Assembly: GCF_042662685.1 (NCBI RefSeq)
Contig: NZ_JBHSYO010000005.1
Location: forward strand, 1 to 64,000
Direction: 5' to 3'
DNA: 64,000 bases
From: Pseudobowmanella zhangzhouensis
GTDB taxonomy: Bacteria > Pseudomonadota > Gammaproteobacteria > Enterobacterales > Alteromonadaceae
Shown here: piece after piece, positions 7,227-16,635 of the stretch
How the letters are laid out: every line of letters begins with the position of its first letter
Numbering within the stretch: the stretch's first letter is position 1
Program-made: the position numbers and the translations under genes
Notes under the pieces: generated by a model
Databases searched by the model: none
What the model saw: the letters and a program-made list of their open reading frames with translations, nothing else
What the model was told of the DNA's origin: nothing

Positions 7227-9461
7227 CGGCTGGTAATTTGCAATGTAATCCAGCAGTTGGTCGAACGGCATAGGTTTGGCATACAGGAAGCCCTGCGCCT
7301 CATCACACCCCAGATCGCGGATATAATGAACTTGCTCAGGGTTCTCCACCCCTTCAGCAATGGTCTCCAGACCGAGACGTTTCGCCAGCGTAACAATTGT
7401 GTCAGCAATAAATGCCGAGCTTTTCACATGCCCGACATCCTTAAGAAACGCTCTGTCGACCTTTAACCTATCCAACGGCAAACTTTGCAGATAACTCATC
7501 GATGAAAACCCGGTACCGAAATCGTCAATGGCGATACGGATCCCGAAATTTTTCAGCGTGGTTAATGAGTCTACAACGATTTTAGGTTCATCCATGGCCA
7601 CACTTTCGGTAATTTCCAGCTCCAGCTGCGCCGGTTCGACACCATGCTGACTGATAATATGTTTTACCAGCGGCACAAAATCCGGATCGCGGAACTGCGG
7701 CACCGATATATTTACCGCCATACGTAGCCCTTCGTAGCCCTTTTTATTCAGCTCTACCAGACGACGACAAGCTTCTTCCAACACCCAATAACCAATGTCC
7801 ACAATTAGCCCGGTATACTCAGCCAGCGGGATAAACACGGCGGGCGAAATATAATTACCATTGCCCTCAGGCCAGCGCAGTAATGCTTCCATACCAATTA
7901 CAGATTCGTCTTTGAGGCTTATCTGCGGTTGGAACCATAGCTCTAGCTTGCGTGCAGTAAAATCGGTACGTAATTTACGCATCATGGCCAGCCGCTCATA
8001 GGTGTGCTGCTCCATGTCGGCCGCGTAATATTCAAAGTTGCTGCTGGCACTTTTCTTGGCACGATTCAACGCGATATTTGCCTGCTTAATCAGGGTCAGA
8101 CCATCCGCCTGATCATCACGCACCCGAGTCAGGCCAATGGCAGCGTTGACTTGAATAAGCTGGTCGCCAGCTTCAAATGCCACTTTAAACAGATCGTTGA
8201 TTACACTCGGGTTGACGTCCTGATCCAGACCAATCAAACCAAACACATCGGCCCCAATCCGCCCCTTGCCAACGCTGGGCGGTAAACGGGACAACAAACG
8301 CGTTGCTACGGCTATCAACAGCTGGTTGCCCACTTCCTGCCCCAGACCATCGTTAATATCAGCAAAATGGCTTAAGTCAATTAGTGCCGCGACGCGATTT
8401 TCACCGCTTTGACTGGTGTCACGCATCGCATCGAGCATATTGATAAATTCATTACGGTTAGGCAGCTTAGTCAGACTGTCACGGTAAGCCGCTAACTTTA
8501 ACTCGTGGAACAGCCGGGCATTTTCGTAGCCTACTGCCACGCTGGATAAAAACACCTGAAGTAAGTCTTTTTCAACATTTTCAATACCGTGTCCTGAGCG
8601 AATAAATACCGCCGCTTCGTGACCGGCAGCACTCATATACAACACAGTAAAGCTTGGTTGGAAAATGTGCTCTTTTTGCAACAAACACTGAATCACGTTG
8701 TGAATAATCACCGAGTCATGCATGACTTCCAAACGCTGGTTGATGTACTGGGCGTACTCACCGGCCGCCCCAAGCACATAAACACCATTGTCATCGCGAT
8801 CCAACAATGAGCCGGCACGTGCACACACCAGGCCTGCCGCATCCAAACCGATTAATGAACTGATTTGCGTGACGACCCCTTCGCAATAATCTCTGACCGA
8901 ATGCTCTTCCAGCAGGTTAGCGGCTGATTCGATGACTTTACGTAGCCCACGACGGTTTTGGTTGATGGTAACAATCTGGCGATAAGAACGAATCGACGCG
9001 ATCACTGTGGTTAACAAGCGACCCCGGGTTAACTCAGTTTTGGTCTTGTAGTCGTTAATGTCATAGTCTTTGATGACGCTTTCTTCCGGCGCGTAACCTG
9101 GCTGGCCAGTACGTAAAATAATACGGGGCTCTTCCAGACGCATTTCGCGGCGCATGGTTCTGACCAGAGTCAAACCTGCGTCGTCGGTTTCCATGACTAC
9201 GTCAAGCAGAATAATCGCCAGTGAATTGCCATATTCCTGTAAAAACTCCAGCGCTTCATGGGCACTGTAGGCATGCAAAAAGCGCAACGGCCGTCCGGCA
9301 ACGTCTACGTTAGACAATGCCAACCGGGTGACCGAATGAATTTCCTCATCATCATCAACAATCAGTATGTTCCAGAAATTCTCATCCGCGTGCTTACTGG
9401 CGGGTAAGTCATCATCATCCAGAAAAACTAATACATCGTCATCGTTTTCATGAGTCGTCAT
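7212..9461 (-). CDS. REC-DUF3369-GGDEF-EAL response regulator, probable c-di-GMP phosphodiesterase
   Basis: The 749-residue cytoplasmic protein has a receiver domain (about 30-150: ILIVDDDEEIH, phosphoacceptor in LLDVVM, conserved Lys in NDYKTKTELT), a DUF3369 sensor region (about 165-315), a GGDEF-like domain and a C-terminal EAL domain (about 490-740). The GGDEF signature has decayed to IGADVF, so cyclase activity is unlikely. The EAL domain keeps MEALLRW, NVSVPQF, DDFGTGFSS and EGVE, so it should hydrolyse c-di-GMP. No histidine kinase gene is adjacent. Confidence 0.92.
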   Translation of the reverse strand: MTTHENDDDVLVFLDDDDLPASKHADENFWNILIVDDDEEIHSVTRLALSNVDVAGRPLRFLHAYSAHEALEFLQEYGNSLAIILLDVVMETDDAGLTLVRTMRREMRLEEPRIILRTGQPGYAPEESVIKDYDINDYKTKTELTRGRLLTTVIASIRSYRQIVTINQNRRGLRKVIESAANLLEEHSVRDYCEGVVTQISSLIGLDAAGLVCARAGSLLDRDDNGVYVLGAAGEYAQYINQRLEVMHDSVIIHNVIQCLLQKEHIFQPSFTVLYMSAAGHEAAVFIRSGHGIENVEKDLLQVFLSSVAVGYENARLFHELKLAAYRDSLTKLPNRNEFINMLDAMRDTSQSGENRVAALIDLSHFADINDGLGQEVGNQLLIAVATRLLSRLPPSVGKGRIGADVFGLIGLDQDVNPSVINDLFKVAFEAGDQLIQVNAAIGLTRVRDDQADGLTLIKQANIALNRAKKSASSNFEYYAADMEQHTYERLAMMRKLRTDFTARKLELWFQPQISLKDESVIGMEALLRWPEGNGNYISPAVFIPLAEYTGLIVDIGYWVLEEACRRLVELNKKGYEGLRMAVNISVPQFRDPDFVPLVKHIISQHGVEPAQLELEITESVAMDEPKIVVDSLTTLKNFGIRIAIDDFGTGFSSMSYLQSLPLDRLKVDRAFLKDVGHVKSSAFIADTIVTLAKRLGLETIAEGVENPEQVHYIRDLGCDEAQGFLYAKPMPFDQLLDYIANYQPLNIT

Positions 9462-9617
9462 TTACAGGGAGATCCTAATTTATCAGGCGCGAACCGCATT
9501 GCGCATAACTTCGAAACCTTACTCATTCGGCGTAAGTTTTTTCTTACCTTACATGTTTAGCAGGGAACTTGCACACCTGCTCAACTATGACGAAAAATAT
9601 TGAAATAAAAAAGAAAA

Positions 9618-9634
9618 AAGGCGCAACGCGCCTT
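9618..9634 (-). terminator. Terminator of the cysJIH operon
   Basis: Stem AAGGCGC, loop AAC, GCGCCTT. Read on the minus strand it is followed by a T-rich run and lies just after the cysH stop. Confidence 0.85.
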
Positions 9635-9635
9635 G

Positions 9636-10382
9636 TTAAATTCCATCTCCAAACTCGTGTAAACCACATTCCCGTTTTAACCCGAAGAAGCGGGTGTCCT
9701 GCTCACTCATGCCAGCCTGTAAAGGCACACTGGTGTGCCAGTCTCCGACCGACACATAGCCCTGTTCCCACAGCGGATGGTAAGGGAGGTCGTGGGCCTT
9801 GAGGTACTCATGTACGTTACGATTCGTCCAGTCGACAATCGGCATGAGTTTAAAGCGCCCTTTTGTGTGCTGTAAGACAGGTAACGCCCCTCGTGTATCG
9901 GACTGGGTACGGCGCAAGCCTGCAAACCAGGTGCCTACCTCAAGCTCGTCCATGGCTCGCTGCATGGGGTCTACTTTGTTGAGCTTGTTGTATTGCTCGA
10001 TACCCGGCACACCCTGCTCCCACAATTTGCCATAGCGCACTTCCTGCCACGCCGGCGAGATATCACTGCGATAGACATGCAGATTCAGCTTTAACCGCTC
10101 CGTCAGTTGATCAATAAACTGATACGTCTCAGCGAACAAATAGCCCGTGTCGGTCAGAATGACCGGAATATCCGGATACTGACGCGTCACCAGATGCAAC
10201 ATCACCGCGGCCTGAATACCAAAGCTGGAGGACAGCACCACCTGACCCGGCAAGTTATCCAGCGCCCAGCTGACTCGTTGTTCTGCATCCGCTTTTTCCA
10301 ACTGTTGATTATGCTCAGCCAGATTGGCGATTAAATCCGCGTTAGATGGTTCAGATACGATGGCGCGAAGTTGCTCAGGCAT
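9636..10382 (-). CDS. cysH: Phosphoadenosine phosphosulfate (PAPS) reductase
   Basis: CysH reduces PAPS to sulfite with thioredoxin, the step before CysJI. The 248-residue form (start at 10382, MPEQLRAI) carries the PP-loop SSSFGIQAAV, the DTGYLFAET segment, the RRTQSD motif and the catalytic ECGLHE near the C-terminus. It lacks the extra CC...CxxC of iron-sulfur APS reductases, so it is the enterobacterial PAPS type. Its start overlaps the end of cysI by 8 bases, as expected for the last gene of cysJIH. An ATG 33 bases further upstream is in frame but would extend deep into cysI. Confidence 0.96.
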   Translation of the reverse strand: MPEQLRAIVSEPSNADLIANLAEHNQQLEKADAEQRVSWALDNLPGQVVLSSSFGIQAAVMLHLVTRQYPDIPVILTDTGYLFAETYQFIDQLTERLKLNLHVYRSDISPAWQEVRYGKLWEQGVPGIEQYNKLNKVDPMQRAMDELEVGTWFAGLRRTQSDTRGALPVLQHTKGRFKLMPIVDWTNRNVHEYLKAHDLPYHPLWEQGYVSVGDWHTSVPLQAGMSEQDTRFFGLKRECGLHEFGDGI

Positions 10383-12087
10383 AAAAATCCCTCGCCGAGT
10401 CGATGACTTCATCAATCACACCGGTACGGATGACAAAATCGCCGAAGCCTTCGCCAGGTTCACGATTTGCCGCCCAGGCGCCGATTAGACTATCCAGTTC
10501 CTGCATAATCTCAGCCGTACTGATATTCTCACGGTACATTTTCGGGATACGCGTGCCGGCACGGTTACCGCCTAGATGCAGGTTGTACTTACCCGGACCT
10601 TTACCTACCAGACCTACCTCGGCCAGCATGGCGCGTCCACAGCCATTCGGGCAGCCAGTGATACGGTAAATAATGCTGTCCTGCTGTAAACCATGTTTAG
10701 CCAGTATTCCTTCTAACTCGGTAACCGATTCAGGCAAATAGCGCTCAGCTTCAGCCATCGCCAACGGACAGGTTGGTAATGACACACAGGCCATCGAATC
10801 ACTGCGCTGGCGGGTTAAGCTGTCTTCAATCAGGCCATGCTCGCGGGCGATTTGCTCGATGCGGACTTTATCCTGAACAGGCACACCGGCCACGATCAAA
10901 TTCTGGTTGGCGGTCATACGAAAATCGCCCTGATGGATCTCGGCAATTTTGCGACAACCGGTTTTCAGCGGTTTGCCCGGGTAATCCAGAATCCGCCCGT
11001 TTTCGATAAACAAGGTCAGATGGAACTTCCCATCCACGCCCTCTGCCCAACCAATACGATCACCCCGTTCTTTAAATTCATAGGGCTTAACCGGCGCGAA
11101 CAAAATACCTGCGCGCTTTTCCACTTCCGCTTTAAAGGTGTCGGTACCGACCCTGTCCAGCGTGTATTTGGTTTTGGCATTTTTACGATTCACCCGATTG
11201 CCCCAATCCCGTTGGGTGGTCACTACAGCTTCAGCAACAGCCAGCGTGTGCTCCAGCGGGATAAAGCCAAAGTCGTCTGCCTTACGCGGATAAGTGCTGG
11301 TATCTCCATGGGTCATGGCAAGGCCACCACCTACCAGTACGTTAAAGCCAATCAACTGCCCTTGCTCAGCAATCGCGACAAAGCTCAGGTCGTTGGCGTG
11401 CACGTCTACATCATTTTGCGGCGGGATAACCACTGCCGTTTTGAATTTACGTGGCAGGTACGTATCACCGAGGATTGGCTCCTGCTCGGTCGTCTCCAGC
11501 TTCTCTTCGTCTAACCAGATTTCTGCATAGGCGCGGGTTTTCGGCAATAAATGCTCACTGATCTTTTTCGCCCATTCATAAGCCTGCTGGTGCACCACCG
11601 ACTCGACCGGGTTTGAGGTGCAAAGTACGTTACGATTGACATCGCCGGCGGTAGCAATGGAGTCGATACCAATGCTGTTGAGAGTTTGGTGCATCAATTT
11701 AATATTCGGTTTTAACACACCGTGAAACTGGAACGTTTGGCGGGTGGTTAAGCGAATACTGCCGTAGAGGGTTTTGTCATCGGCGAATTTATCAATCGCC
11801 AGCCATTGGGTCGGGGTGATAATCCCGCCCGGTAAGCGCGCACGCAGCATGACATTGTGCAGCGGCTCCAGCTTTTGCTTTTGACGCTCGGCACGAATAT
11901 CCCGGTCATCCTGTTGATACATGCCGTGAAAGCGGATTAACTGGAAATTATCTGCACTAAATCCACCGGTCAGGTCGTTTTTAAGATCCTGCTCGATCGT
12001 TCCGCGCAAATGATTGCTTTCACGTTTAAGACGTTCGTTATCAGACAGAGGGCCGCTGACAATATTCGGGTTGTTTGACTCTGACAT
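10375..12087 (-). CDS. cysI: Sulfite reductase (NADPH) hemoprotein, beta subunit
   Basis: CysI carries siroheme and a 4Fe-4S cluster and reduces sulfite to sulfide. Its 570 residues match the family. The cluster ligands appear as CVSLPTCPLAMAEAERYLP and TGCPNGCGRAMLAEVG in the C-terminal third. It overlaps the cysJ stop by one base and cysH by eight, so the three genes form one operon for assimilatory sulfate reduction. Confidence 0.97.
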   Translation of the reverse strand: MSESNNPNIVSGPLSDNERLKRESNHLRGTIEQDLKNDLTGGFSADNFQLIRFHGMYQQDDRDIRAERQKQKLEPLHNVMLRARLPGGIITPTQWLAIDKFADDKTLYGSIRLTTRQTFQFHGVLKPNIKLMHQTLNSIGIDSIATAGDVNRNVLCTSNPVESVVHQQAYEWAKKISEHLLPKTRAYAEIWLDEEKLETTEQEPILGDTYLPRKFKTAVVIPPQNDVDVHANDLSFVAIAEQGQLIGFNVLVGGGLAMTHGDTSTYPRKADDFGFIPLEHTLAVAEAVVTTQRDWGNRVNRKNAKTKYTLDRVGTDTFKAEVEKRAGILFAPVKPYEFKERGDRIGWAEGVDGKFHLTLFIENGRILDYPGKPLKTGCRKIAEIHQGDFRMTANQNLIVAGVPVQDKVRIEQIAREHGLIEDSLTRQRSDSMACVSLPTCPLAMAEAERYLPESVTELEGILAKHGLQQDSIIYRITGCPNGCGRAMLAEVGLVGKGPGKYNLHLGGNRAGTRIPKMYRENISTAEIMQELDSLIGAWAANREPGEGFGDFVIRTGVIDEVIDSARDFYA

Positions 12088-13877
12088 TAGTACACGTCCT
12101 TCTGGAATCGTTTGGCTTTACGTAACGCGGTTAAATATTCTTTGGCCTGTTCAGCTGTTTGCTGACCGTGCTGTTCAATCACACTCAACAGCGCCTGTTC
12201 GACATCTTTAGCCATACGGTTGGCATCACCGCAGATATACAGATGCGCGCCATCCTGCAGCCATTGCCACAGCTCTGCGCCCTGCTCCAGAATGCGGTGC
12301 TGCACATAGATTTTTTCCTGCTGGTCTCGGGAGAAAGCCAGCGATACGCGGCTTAATAAGCCATCCTTTACGTAACTTTGGATCTCAGTCTGGTAAAGGA
12401 AATCCTGAGTAAAATGCGGGTTGCCGAAGAACAACCAATTCTTGCCTTGTGCCTGCTGTGCCTGACGGTGTTGCAAAAAGGCTCTGAATGGCGCGATACC
12501 TGTACCCGGCCCGATCATGACGACTGGAGTATTCAGATCCTGCGGTAAACGGAAATTATCGTTGCTTTCCACAAACACACGAATTTGCTGATCCGCTTCG
12601 GCGCGACGGGTCAAAAAGCCAGATGCGCCACCTTCACGTGGTTGCCCGTTTACCTCATTGGCTACGCGAGCGACGGTTAAATGTACCTCCTCATCCACTT
12701 CTTCCTGACTGGAAGCAATAGAATATAGCCGCGGCGTCAGCGGGCGCAGGGCGTCAACCAGTTGCTGAGCACTCAGGCTACCAGGATGCAGTCGCACGAT
12801 ATCTACGATTTGCTTATCCGCCAGGTACACCCGCAAGGCGGCTTTGTCCTGTACCAAAGCAGTTAACTCAGGTAGCTCATTTTGCTCTGCATAGCGCTGT
12901 ACAAACGTTGGATAGGATTGAGTCAATTCCAGCTGGTCAGTCAGTGCGCTATGTAATGACACAGTTTTACCCGCTACTGACACAGCCTCGCCAGCATCCA
13001 ATTTTAATAGTTCAAGCAGCTCATCCACCAGCGCGGTATCGTTAGTGAAATAAACACCTAAGGCATCACCCGGTTGATAACGAAGACCAGAGCCCTCCAG
13101 TGAGATTTCTACATGGCGCACATCTTTGCCTGAGTCCCGACCGGTAATCTTCTGGCTTTCCAGCAAGGTGGCAACAAATGGCATCTCGCGGCCATAAACT
13201 GAGCTGGTTGCGAATGTCGCTGAACCCGCCACGCTGGGCGTATGGCTAACTGGTGCAGACTTGGCAAGCTCTGCCAGTAACTGCTCGCTCCAGGCGGCAA
13301 CGGCAGGGGCATAATCCACATCGGCATCCAGACGTGGCAAAATTGAGGTTGCTCCGAGGGCAGTCAGGCGCGCATCAAAGTCTTTACCTGTCTGGCAGAA
13401 AAACTCGTAACTGCTATCCCCAAGTCCAATCACGCCATAGCGTACCTGTGGCAATTTCGCCGCTTTCTTTGAGGCCAGGAAAGCATGCAACTCAACGGCA
13501 TCGTCCGGCGCCTCGCCCTCGCCATGAGTGCTGACCACCACCAACACCGTTGACTCATCTTTTAAACTACGCGGTTTGTAATCCGCCATACTTTGTAAAT
13601 TTACGGTCAGCCCGGCTTGCGATAACTGTTCGGCAAGTTTTTTCGCTACCCCCCGGGCATTGCCGGTTTGTGAGCCATACAACAGGGTTATGCTGTTACT
13701 GGCAACCGTGGGCACGGGCACCTCGCTCGCGGCATGGGTGCTGAGCCCGGCAAAATAGCCGCTTACCCACAATAACTGTTGGGCATTTGCGCTTTGGGTA
13801 AAATCCGTTAACGCACGGATCTGTTGCTCTGTCAGCCCAATACCGGGATGCAGTGAAAGTGGAAGATTGGCCGTCAT
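12087..13877 (-). CDS. cysJ: Sulfite reductase (NADPH) flavoprotein, alpha subunit
   Basis: CysJ passes electrons from NADPH through FAD and FMN to CysI. The 596-residue protein has a flavodoxin domain (about 65-200: LLYGSQTGNARGVAKKLAE, VVSTHGEGEAPDDA), a ferredoxin-reductase-type FAD domain (RLYSIASS near 385) and an NADPH-binding C-terminus (MIGPGTGIAPFRAFLQ, ending in DVY). It is the first gene of cysJIH. A perfect 23-bp inverted repeat lies about 60 bp upstream of its start and is a candidate CysB-type operator. Confidence 0.97.
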   Translation of the reverse strand: MTANLPLSLHPGIGLTEQQIRALTDFTQSANAQQLLWVSGYFAGLSTHAASEVPVPTVASNSITLLYGSQTGNARGVAKKLAEQLSQAGLTVNLQSMADYKPRSLKDESTVLVVVSTHGEGEAPDDAVELHAFLASKKAAKLPQVRYGVIGLGDSSYEFFCQTGKDFDARLTALGATSILPRLDADVDYAPAVAAWSEQLLAELAKSAPVSHTPSVAGSATFATSSVYGREMPFVATLLESQKITGRDSGKDVRHVEISLEGSGLRYQPGDALGVYFTNDTALVDELLELLKLDAGEAVSVAGKTVSLHSALTDQLELTQSYPTFVQRYAEQNELPELTALVQDKAALRVYLADKQIVDIVRLHPGSLSAQQLVDALRPLTPRLYSIASSQEEVDEEVHLTVARVANEVNGQPREGGASGFLTRRAEADQQIRVFVESNDNFRLPQDLNTPVVMIGPGTGIAPFRAFLQHRQAQQAQGKNWLFFGNPHFTQDFLYQTEIQSYVKDGLLSRVSLAFSRDQQEKIYVQHRILEQGAELWQWLQDGAHLYICGDANRMAKDVEQALLSVIEQHGQQTAEQAKEYLTALRKAKRFQKDVY

Positions 13878-13939
13878 ATCTCTGGTGCTTTGCTCATGTT
13901 AATGGCGTAAGCGTACCGGCCTTTTAAAATAACACTAAA

Positions 13940-13962
13940 GAATAAAAACTGATTTTTTATTC
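13940..13962. promoter_or_regulatory. Perfect inverted repeat in the cysJ promoter region
   Basis: GAATAAAAA, spacer CTGAT, TTTTTATTC. The repeat lies 62-85 bp upstream of the cysJ start. CysB, the LysR-type activator of cysJIH in enterics, is the obvious candidate ligand, but this is inference. Neither arm is followed by a T-run typical of a terminator. Confidence 0.45.
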
Positions 13963-13988
13963 CAATTTTGCAGAAGTACAGACACAAA

Positions 13989-14010
13989 AAAACGGCCCTT
14001 AGGCCGTTTT
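13989..14010. terminator. Terminator of the outer-membrane protein gene
   Basis: Stem AAAACGGCC, loop CTTA, GGCCGTTTT, with A-rich and T-rich flanks on both sides. It lies 15 bp beyond the stop of the minus-strand barrel gene. Confidence 0.88.
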
Positions 14011-14025
14011 TAATCAAAGCATTGA

Positions 14026-14784
14026 TTAGAAATGAATTTCTACACCCGCAAATGGGCCAGTGAAATCCAGATTGGTGTATATACCATCCAGATCATTCAG
14101 TTCCATATTGAATGAGCGGTAACCCAGTTGCAGGGTCATATCCACCGCAATGTTATCCAGCACATCATAGGTCAACGCCACTTCGTATTCGGTCATGGAA
14201 TGACCATCAAACGATAAGAAGTTACCCAGCGCATACGCACCAAAACCGGTACCTGGCACGCCAAATTTAGCGTGTGCATACACCAGTGGTACGAATCCAG
14301 AGAACGTCTCATCAGCTTTTTGGGTTGGATCATCCTGAGACTCGGCATAAATCTCGCCGTCGATGTCTTTCAACGTCAGACCCGCGTCAAAGCTGAACAA
14401 ATCGTTATCAAACAATTCATAGTACAGAGTGTAATCTGTGTTGCTCATATCCAGCGATGACATCAGATCGGTGTCCGCCGCAAAAGTTTCACCATTGAAG
14501 GTAAACTGTGAGCTCAAGGTCACCAGGCCGTCGTTGGCCATTTCACTGCGACGCACGCGCACGTTTGGCAGCAGTGGAATTGGGTGCTCCAATGCCACAT
14601 AAAACGAACCTTTGGTCTTTTTATCGAAATTGAAATCGACCAGATTATTGTCATTAGCGAAACCGCCGTCGGTACTCTGCTGCCAAGCCTGCCCACCAAC
14701 ATATAAACCCAGCAAAGTATCTGCTGAAGCCATTGGTGCTAACAATGCTGCACTAACGGCAGCTAAAACGAGTGATTTTTTCAT
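14026..14784 (-). CDS. TIGR04219-type outer membrane beta-barrel protein
   Basis: The 252-residue precursor has a clear signal peptide ending in APMASA, then ADTLLGLYVGGQAW, the typical opening of TIGR04219 proteins. Alternating hydrophobic strands run through to the end, GPFAGVEIHF, with the terminal phenylalanine preferred by the BAM machinery. The start at 14784 gives the signal peptide; an ATG 18 bases upstream would add MFRVNT before it. It follows DUF2333 by 4 bp, so both are probably one operon. Function is unknown; the family is a small outer-membrane barrel. Confidence 0.88.
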   Translation of the reverse strand: MKKSLVLAAVSAALLAPMASADTLLGLYVGGQAWQQSTDGGFANDNNLVDFNFDKKTKGSFYVALEHPIPLLPNVRVRRSEMANDGLVTLSSQFTFNGETFAADTDLMSSLDMSNTDYTLYYELFDNDLFSFDAGLTLKDIDGEIYAESQDDPTQKADETFSGFVPLVYAHAKFGVPGTGFGAYALGNFLSFDGHSMTEYEVALTYDVLDNIAVDMTLQLGYRSFNMELNDLDGIYTNLDFTGPFAGVEIHF

Positions 14785-14788
14785 AGTG

Positions 14789-15778
14789 TTAACCCTGAAC
14801 AAGTAATTCCGTTAAATCGATAATCGCGGCATTGGCCCGGGAGATATAATTCGCCATTACCAGCGAATGGTTGGCGACCACTCCAAAACCGTTGCCATTT
14901 AAAATAACCGGACTCCAGACGGTGTCCTGTGTTGCTTCCAGCTCACGAATAATCTGACGTAAGCTGACGGTCGCGTTTTTCTTTTCTAATGTATCGGCAA
15001 AATCCACTTCCACTGCTTTAAGAAAGTGCAGCAGTGCCCAGCACGCACCACGTGATTCATAAAATACATCGTCCAGCTCCCACCAGCTGGTTTTGGTGTA
15101 CAACTGGGCTTGTGCCGGGGTGGATTGCTGCGCACTGGCATCACCGGCCAAATCCGTATTCAGTCGCTCCTGCCCCACACTGGCACTTAAACGTTGCGAC
15201 AAACTGCCCAAACGCTTCTCTACCTGTTTTAACCAATCACGCAGGTTATCGGCACGGGTATAAAATTGTGCACTGCTCACATCGCGGCTGGCCAACGAAT
15301 TACGGTAGGCATACAGCGCCTCAATGCCCTCACGGTACATGGACTCAGAGGACGGCAGTAACCATTTATTGTGATCGTTATTAAACTTAGGTTGCGCTTT
15401 GGTCAGATCCGGATTTTCTACGCTTTGTGACTGCGACCGGCTGAAATCTTTGCGCATCGCCAAAGATAAGTCCCGCACCATCTCCAGCGCACCAAACTCC
15501 CACGCCGGCATGTTATCCATCAATACCGATGGCGGTAAAATGTCATTGGACAAATAGCCACCCGGTTTATCCAGCAGAGTTTCGCTCACATGAATCAACG
15601 CCGTCGTGGTGGTGAAACCCACCACAGGCTTCGATTCCAGCCCAGCCCACTGCTGGGCGGCTAGTTGACGTGGCTCGACCACATCCGGTTCACTGCTCCA
15701 GTAAACCGCCAGTAAATAAAACAACAGGAATACCACGCCTGTGCCAATCAGGATCCATCTAGTTGATAAACGTGACAT
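14789..15778 (-). CDS. DUF2333 family membrane-anchored protein
   Basis: The 329-residue protein has one N-terminal transmembrane segment (about 9-27) and a large periplasmic domain. DUF2333 is recognisable from the segments LLDKPGGYLSNDILPPSVL, NMPAWEFGALEMVRDL and SWWELDDVFYESRGACWAL. Its function is not established. It lies between the PCu(A)C gene (10 bp upstream) and the barrel gene (4 bp downstream), which suggests an envelope operon. Confidence 0.9.
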   Translation of the reverse strand: MSRLSTRWILIGTGVVFLLFYLLAVYWSSEPDVVEPRQLAAQQWAGLESKPVVGFTTTTALIHVSETLLDKPGGYLSNDILPPSVLMDNMPAWEFGALEMVRDLSLAMRKDFSRSQSQSVENPDLTKAQPKFNNDHNKWLLPSSESMYREGIEALYAYRNSLASRDVSSAQFYTRADNLRDWLKQVEKRLGSLSQRLSASVGQERLNTDLAGDASAQQSTPAQAQLYTKTSWWELDDVFYESRGACWALLHFLKAVEVDFADTLEKKNATVSLRQIIRELEATQDTVWSPVILNGNGFGVVANHSLVMANYISRANAAIIDLTELLVQG

Positions 15779-15788
15779 TGTTCTCTCC

Positions 15789-16232
15789 TTAATGCTGATG
15801 CGAGTGCATCGACATGGTTTCGCCCGGTTTCACTGCAACCGCAGTAAAGGAATAACGATTACCGGTGGCGCTGATTAACGTGACTTGTCGATGTTCGCCC
15901 GGTTTAACCGACCCGGTTAACCCTAGCAGCATCACATGCAGTCCGCCCGGCTGAAATACCAGCGTCTCATGTGCATTTACCGTAATACTATCTAACTTAC
16001 GCATCTGCATCATGTCGCCGGATTGTTCGTGGGTATGAATTTCAACACGTTTAGCGAAATCTGCTTCGCCAGAGACAAAGGTTATAGCTGTGTCAGTATC
16101 ATTGGTTACCTCGAAATACGCGGCGGTGTTGGGCACACCAGGGGGCAACGCACGAATTTGGGTGTTGTTGAATAGCACATGGGCATTTACGCCAAAGCTA
16201 CTCAACAACATCACTAACCAGATTTTTTTCAC
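15789..16232 (-). CDS. Periplasmic copper chaperone PCu(A)C family protein
   Basis: The 147-residue precursor has a signal peptide ending around FGVNA. The copper-binding H(M)X10MX21HXM arrangement can be read from HTHEQSGDMMQMRKL to GGLHVMLLGL. A His-rich tail, MSMHSHQH, may add a second copper site. PCu(A)C proteins deliver Cu(I) to cytochrome oxidase or scavenge copper in the periplasm. No oxidase assembly gene is adjacent. Confidence 0.9.
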   Translation of the reverse strand: MKKIWLVMLLSSFGVNAHVLFNNTQIRALPPGVPNTAAYFEVTNDTDTAITFVSGEADFAKRVEIHTHEQSGDMMQMRKLDSITVNAHETLVFQPGGLHVMLLGLTGSVKPGEHRQVTLISATGNRYSFTAVAVKPGETMSMHSHQH

Positions 16233-16298
16233 AGCCGACTCCTAAATATTTGCTTTACCTCAAATTATTCAGCAAAGCGTAGGATAAACCAAGCGGTT

Positions 16299-16625
16299 TC
16301 AGCTATGTTTGCGCCTATCTTTGGCAAGCAGGACAACCAGCATCAGCACCAGTATCACTGGCCAGAATGTCGCAATACCCGCCAGCATAATCGCCCCGAA
16401 CACCATTGCCATAACAAATAGCACGACACCGGCGACGCTTACGGCAACGAACAAACCAATCAGCACCAGTAAAATGGCTACCAGCGCCAGGGCGCCCAAT
16501 TCTCCCAATCCACTTAATGTGGTGTCGGCCACAATAATTTGCAGACCGAACAGGGTATCGACGATAGATTCAAAGCAATACACAAAGACAAACGCCAACA
16601 GCACTGCAATGAGGATCTTTTTCAT
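16299..16625 (-). CDS. Small membrane protein in the psp operon
   Basis: This 108-residue, very hydrophobic protein has three or four membrane segments and a short basic tail (KDRRKHS). I chose the second of two adjacent ATGs because the AGGGAGG site sits 5 bases before it but only 2 before the first. It follows pspC by 10 bp and is the last gene of the psp operon. It is not PspB, PspD or PspG by any motif I recognise. A role in envelope stress is inferred only from the operon. Confidence 0.75.
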   Translation of the reverse strand: MKKILIAVLLAFVFVYCFESIVDTLFGLQIIVADTTLSGLGELGALALVAILLVLIGLFVAVSVAGVVLFVMAMVFGAIMLAGIATFWPVILVLMLVVLLAKDRRKHS

Positions 16626-16635
16626 CATAGCCTCC

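Noticed and set aside
10837..11514. 225-codon open frame on the plus strand
   Set aside because: It is fully antisense to cysI, whose cofactor motifs are intact, and has no ribosome-binding site or recognisable product.
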